A stretch of 64,000 bases of DNA from the NCBI RefSeq assembly GCF_041916975.1, contig NZ_JAYRYK010000001.1:2542001-2606000 (forward strand). Reading direction: 5' to 3'. This document shows positions 61,227 through 64,000 of the stretch, one piece after another. The stretch comes from Sphingosinicella sp041916975. GTDB taxonomy: Bacteria; Pseudomonadota; Alphaproteobacteria; Sphingomonadales; Sphingomonadaceae. The notes below the pieces were generated by a model. That model was not told where the DNA came from and did not search any database. It saw only the letters and a program-made list of their open reading frames with translations. Position numbers and translations under genes: made by a program. Positions within the stretch are counted from its first letter, which is position 1; each line of letters begins with the position of its first letter.

Positions 61227-61288
61227 AGAATATATATGTCAATTAAGAATATTCCTTCTCAGAATTAACTTTCCATCTGAGAAGGAAT
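61227..61288. promoter_or_regulatory. Divergent operator: AGAATAT repeats and 13-bp inverted repeat
   Basis: Between the aminotransferase and regulator genes lie AGAATAT at 61227-33 and 61246-52, then ATTCCTTCTCAGA (61251-63) and TCTGAGAAGGAAT (61276-88), a perfect 13-bp inverted repeat with 12 bases between. The dyad ends 34 bases before the regulator start. Probable autoregulatory operator of the cupin-XRE protein; an mRNA hairpin is an alternative. Confidence 0.55.
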
Positions 61289-61322
61289 GGCCCAATCAGG
61301 GACCATAAGTAAGGAGATGGGA

Positions 61323-62018
61323 ATGAGCGACGAAACCGGCCCGAGCCTCGGCAAGAATATGCGGCGTCTTCGGACCGAGCGCGGCTGGAGCATGGTGAAG
61401 ATGGGTGACGTCGTCGGACTGACACAGTCCAGCCTGTCCAAGATCGAAAACGACCTCATGTCACTCTCATACGACAAGATCGTCGACGTCGCGCGGAAGC
61501 TGGATTGCGACATTACCGAATTGTTTCGTGAGGATGTGCCTTTCGCACGGAACATGGCGGCAAGCGCACGGATCGCTGTTGACCGAGGTGGGGACCGCAA
61601 GCTTGTGGAATGGCGAAACATTCGTCATCGCCAACTTGCGGTCGAGGTCAAGGAACGGCTCATGATTCCGACCTACGCAGAGGTGACTGGCGACGGTGAG
61701 AAGCCATCACTCGATCTCGGCGACTATTTTGGCGAACGGTTCATCTACGTTCTGGAAGGCATCGTCACCTTTCACAGCGAGTTCTACGAACCCTACACGC
61801 TGAAAAGCGGAGACAGCATCTATCTTGACATCCGCATGCGTCATATCCTTACGACCCCGAAGGGCAAGGTTGCAAAAGCGCTTGTCATCACCACGTCAGA
61901 AGACCAAAAATTCCTTGCGATGGAGCGCGCGCTGGCCGCGCAGGGCTTGTCCAATATCGCAGAGTTCGAGCAATTTCAGCGCTCTGCCTCGCTCAGGCGC
62001 AGCAGCGAGGCGGATTGA
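61323..62018 (+). CDS. XRE-cupin transcriptional regulator
   Basis: A 231-residue regulator with an HTH_3 domain at about 8-62 (GKNMRRLRTERGWSMVKMGDVVGLTQSSLSKIENDLMSLS) and a C-terminal cupin (FGERFIYVLEGIVTFHSEFYEPYTLKSGDSIYLDIRMRH) that probably senses a small ligand. The ATG at 61323 is set by AAGGAG six bases upstream, over ATGs at 61287 and 61317. Its 3' end overlaps the convergent C45 gene by 26 bases. It is well placed to control the whole right-hand catabolic run. Confidence 0.85.
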   Translation: MSDETGPSLGKNMRRLRTERGWSMVKMGDVVGLTQSSLSKIENDLMSLSYDKIVDVARKLDCDITELFREDVPFARNMAASARIAVDRGGDRKLVEWRNIRHRQLAVEVKERLMIPTYAEVTGDGEKPSLDLGDYFGERFIYVLEGIVTFHSEFYEPYTLKSGDSIYLDIRMRHILTTPKGKVAKALVITTSEDQKFLAMERALAAQGLSNIAEFEQFQRSASLRRSSEAD

Positions 62019-63105
62019 CACCGAAACGCACAAATTGACTCTGCGTTGGGGGACCTGCCGCGCAGTGCATTTGTACCGTGTCGCCAATTTCGAAGATCGT
62101 TGCTGCGATCGTCATCCAGTAGGGATCTGATCGGTCGAGTTCGGTTTCACGGCAAACCGGAAAATCGGGATCGTCGCGAGCCTGAAGAACCTCTACGACC
62201 TCTTCATATGTCGACGGTCCTGTCATGCTAGCGAAACGTCGGTCGAGGCTTTCCAAGCGCAAGCGACTGCTCGTTTCGAGGAGGGGTCCAAGTGGGAAGA
62301 CCGCATCTTTGTGAACGAGAGGATGATTAGTATGGATGACGCGGTCGATACGTGCGCCGTGGCGATATTCCGCTATCCCGCTGCCGCCGCATTCGAGATT
62401 GCGAATCTCCGTTCGGCTGCCGAACACGTAATTCTGCCCCGAGGCGTGCGGGATGGTGCGTAGCACGTGCAGAGCTTCCGCCGCAGTCCGGCTGGCGAGC
62501 GTGCGGCGCACGATCGCGGCGACAGGAAGCCCCCGTGGATTGGGCGAGAGCTGCAAGAGCGTATTGCAGCACAGTCCGAACCCCCGCCCGCTGACACCGT
62601 TCATCGCTACCATGCCTGCGACAGTGAAGACGAGGGTTTCACTTTCATCGCGAGGATCGCGGATGCGTAGAAGAACCTGCATCCCGTCCGCCCAGGACCC
62701 TACATCGATGTTTTGGCCGATAATGGTGGGTTCCGCGCCTATCCCTGCCGCTCCAATCGCGCTGCAGCGGTCGGCTCTTACGTCCTGATCGCGAAAGAAC
62801 CAGCGCATCTCATCGCCGAGCTGGAACGCGAGCACAAGATTCAGATCCTGGTTCGCACCCTCGGCAATTCCCGCAATCTCTTCGAGAAGGTCGGGAATAT
62901 GAGCTTTGATCTGCGCGATGAAACCGGTGCTTTGGATCAGTGATTCCACGGCCCACGGAAAGGTAATTCCGGCAGGGAGTGTCGCGGAAGATTGCCAGAG
63001 GTCGATCGTAGCCTTGATCTCCGCACGCAGTATCTCGCCGTGATGACGACCGTTCTCGCGGGGCGAGCCACACAGATCGAGGACAGGCATGTCTTCGGTC
63101 TTCAT
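61993..63105 (-). CDS. C45-family Ntn amidase / acyltransferase
   Basis: A 370-residue protein of the acyl-CoA:6-aminopenicillanic-acid acyltransferase (C45) family. Self-processing before Cys114 in ADRCSAIGAA would expose the N-terminal nucleophile; IIGQNIDVGSW, NGVSGRGFGLCCNTL and the C-terminal VCRETELDRSDPYWMTIAATIFEI agree with the family. No signal peptide is seen, so a cytoplasmic amidase is likely. Its start overlaps the stop of the beta-lactamase-fold gene (ATGA), so these two hydrolases are made together. Confidence 0.8.
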   Translation of the reverse strand: MKTEDMPVLDLCGSPRENGRHHGEILRAEIKATIDLWQSSATLPAGITFPWAVESLIQSTGFIAQIKAHIPDLLEEIAGIAEGANQDLNLVLAFQLGDEMRWFFRDQDVRADRCSAIGAAGIGAEPTIIGQNIDVGSWADGMQVLLRIRDPRDESETLVFTVAGMVAMNGVSGRGFGLCCNTLLQLSPNPRGLPVAAIVRRTLASRTAAEALHVLRTIPHASGQNYVFGSRTEIRNLECGGSGIAEYRHGARIDRVIHTNHPLVHKDAVFPLGPLLETSSRLRLESLDRRFASMTGPSTYEEVVEVLQARDDPDFPVCRETELDRSDPYWMTIAATIFEIGDTVQMHCAAGPPTQSQFVRFGVNPPRCCA

Positions 63106-64000
63106 TCTCCGTGCACCCGTTCGAAGCTGTTGAATAATGAATGTTCGATGTGCGTCGTCCGGCTACCGGAGCGATGAGCGGCAAGGCGCATATGGCGGCC
63201 ATATAGCTCTTGCTCCATACCGACATAATCGTGACGGATATCGAAAACAGAGTCGCCGACCGGAATGAGGCTCGCGTTCAGCATCGGGCGATCGGCGATG
63301 ATGAGTCGTAACTCGTGCTCCGATGCTTGGATCAGGGCGTCGCCATAAATACGGCTGGTGTAACGACCCTCGATATCGGCGGGAATTGCTCGCGCGCCGT
63401 CCGCTGGAAAACGCGTCTCGACGTCGCTGATGGCATCATCGACGCGCTTGGCCAGGGTCTGCTGGGCAAGCTCGGCCCAGCCCTTTTCGGGGACGCCGAG
63501 GAAGTGATCGAGCATCTGGTAGGCGGCGGCCATTCCTGCGGAACTGTAGAGATTGACGAAACACGCGACGCCCAGATTCTCTTCCGGGCAGAAGATCGTC
63601 ATCGTCGAGGCGCCGAGTTCGCTGCCAGTATGACGGAAGACCAGCCGTCCGTGATAGTCGAACGCTTGCCATCCCAGTGTATAGAGCGAAAAGTGTTCGC
63701 CGCTGTGTGGCCCGGGACTATCAGGTGCGTGCGGCTTCCGTGTTTCGCTGATCGCCGCGCGCGAGACAACCGGGCCACCGTTGACCATGCCTTCGTCCAG
63801 CTGGAAACGCAGCCAGCGTGCAGCGTCGTTTGCCGATAGATAGACGCAGCTCGATCCTTCCCAGCCTACACAGAGCGGGTCAGGCAACGCGATGATCTCT
63901 TCGCCAAGCCGAACGTGCGGCAGGAAATGGTCTGGGTGTGCGCCCAGATAGCCGGGGCGTGAAACGGCGTGGCTCATACCTGCGGGTTCGAGCAGGCGTA
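63102..64000 (-). CDS. Beta-lactamase-fold serine hydrolase, 3' part
   Basis: The gene enters from beyond 64000; the visible 299 codons start LLEPAGMSHAVSRPGYLG, the usual middle of PF00144 proteins, and contain the third active-site motif RHTGSELG and a C-terminal DUF3471-like domain. The SxxK and YxN motifs would be outside the window. An ATG at 63977 is internal. It is co-transcribed with the C45 amidase. A D-aminopeptidase/esterase or MlrB-like peptidase role is possible. Confidence 0.8.
   Translation of the reverse strand, partial: RLLEPAGMSHAVSRPGYLGAHPDHFLPHVRLGEEIIALPDPLCVGWEGSSCVYLSANDAARWLRFQLDEGMVNGGPVVSRAAISETRKPHAPDSPGPHSGEHFSLYTLGWQAFDYHGRLVFRHTGSELGASTMTIFCPEENLGVACFVNLYSSAGMAAAYQMLDHFLGVPEKGWAELAQQTLAKRVDDAISDVETRFPADGARAIPADIEGRYTSRIYGDALIQASEHELRLIIADRPMLNASLIPVGDSVFDIRHDYVGMEQELYGRHMRLAAHRSGSRTTHIEHSLFNSFERVHGE

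Overview
The window looks like a catabolic region of a high-GC alphaproteobacterium, most likely a sphingomonad. The reasons are two large TonB-dependent receptors with sphingomonad-style plug sequences, a TorF-type porin start at the left edge, many secreted hydrolases beside uptake systems, and dense ATGA/GTGA-overlapped operons. I see no tRNA, rRNA, CRISPR array or intact insertion sequence. The assignment is inference, because no phylogenetic marker is present.

Left block (1-28,051). A minus-strand operon (7,582 to 1,462) encodes an acetoacetate-decarboxylase-family protein, an aldehyde dehydrogenase, a GNAT acetyltransferase, an ArgE-like M20 deacetylase and an unusual 3-hydroxyacyl-CoA-dehydrogenase/DUF2817 fusion. 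Divergent from it is a plus-strand set (7,762-19,604): a D-aminoacylase-like protein, a POT peptide transporter, two tandem amidohydrolases, a penicillin-acylase-type Ntn hydrolase, a beta-lactamase-fold hydrolase and a TonB receptor. An RpiR regulator, an N-formylglutamate-amidohydrolase/glutamine-synthetase-like/isochorismatase operon and an Lrp-regulated permease-dgcA-dgcN operon follow. Together they suggest import and dismantling of an N-acylated, D-amino-acid-containing peptide, with D-glutamate recovered by N-acetylation and epimerisation.

Middle (28,052-46,985). This part is scarred. It holds integrase and attachment-site-like remnants, a serine recombinase that has lost its catalytic domain at a junction with another truncated gene, a TIR-domain stub fused to an S9 hydrolase, and a decayed leucyl aminopeptidase tail. 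Between the scars lie an ECF sigma/anti-sigma/subtilase/secreted-protein module with a recognisable shared promoter, and an AraC-associated set of two paralogous ThDP enzymes, an esterase, an aldehyde dehydrogenase and a TonB receptor.

Right block (47,039-64,000). A GMC dehydrogenase, its Tat-exported small subunit and a ThuA protein form a probable 3-keto-sugar module. A long minus-strand run (61,151 to 50,858) carries a glutamate-semialdehyde-aminomutase-fold aminotransferase of the beta-amino-acid type, a second DgcN, a 3-hydroxyacyl-CoA dehydrogenase, a beta-keto acid cleavage enzyme, a hydroxyisobutyrate-type dehydrogenase, a LysR regulator, and a beta-oxidation set (thiolase, two MaoC hydratases, SDR, acyl-CoA dehydrogenase). 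A cupin-XRE regulator is divergent, followed by a C45 acyltransferase/amidase and a beta-lactamase-fold hydrolase that runs off the end. The most interesting reading is a route that frees a beta-amino acid and D-glutamate from a peptide, transaminates the former to a beta-keto acid, cleaves it with BKACE and finishes by beta-oxidation.
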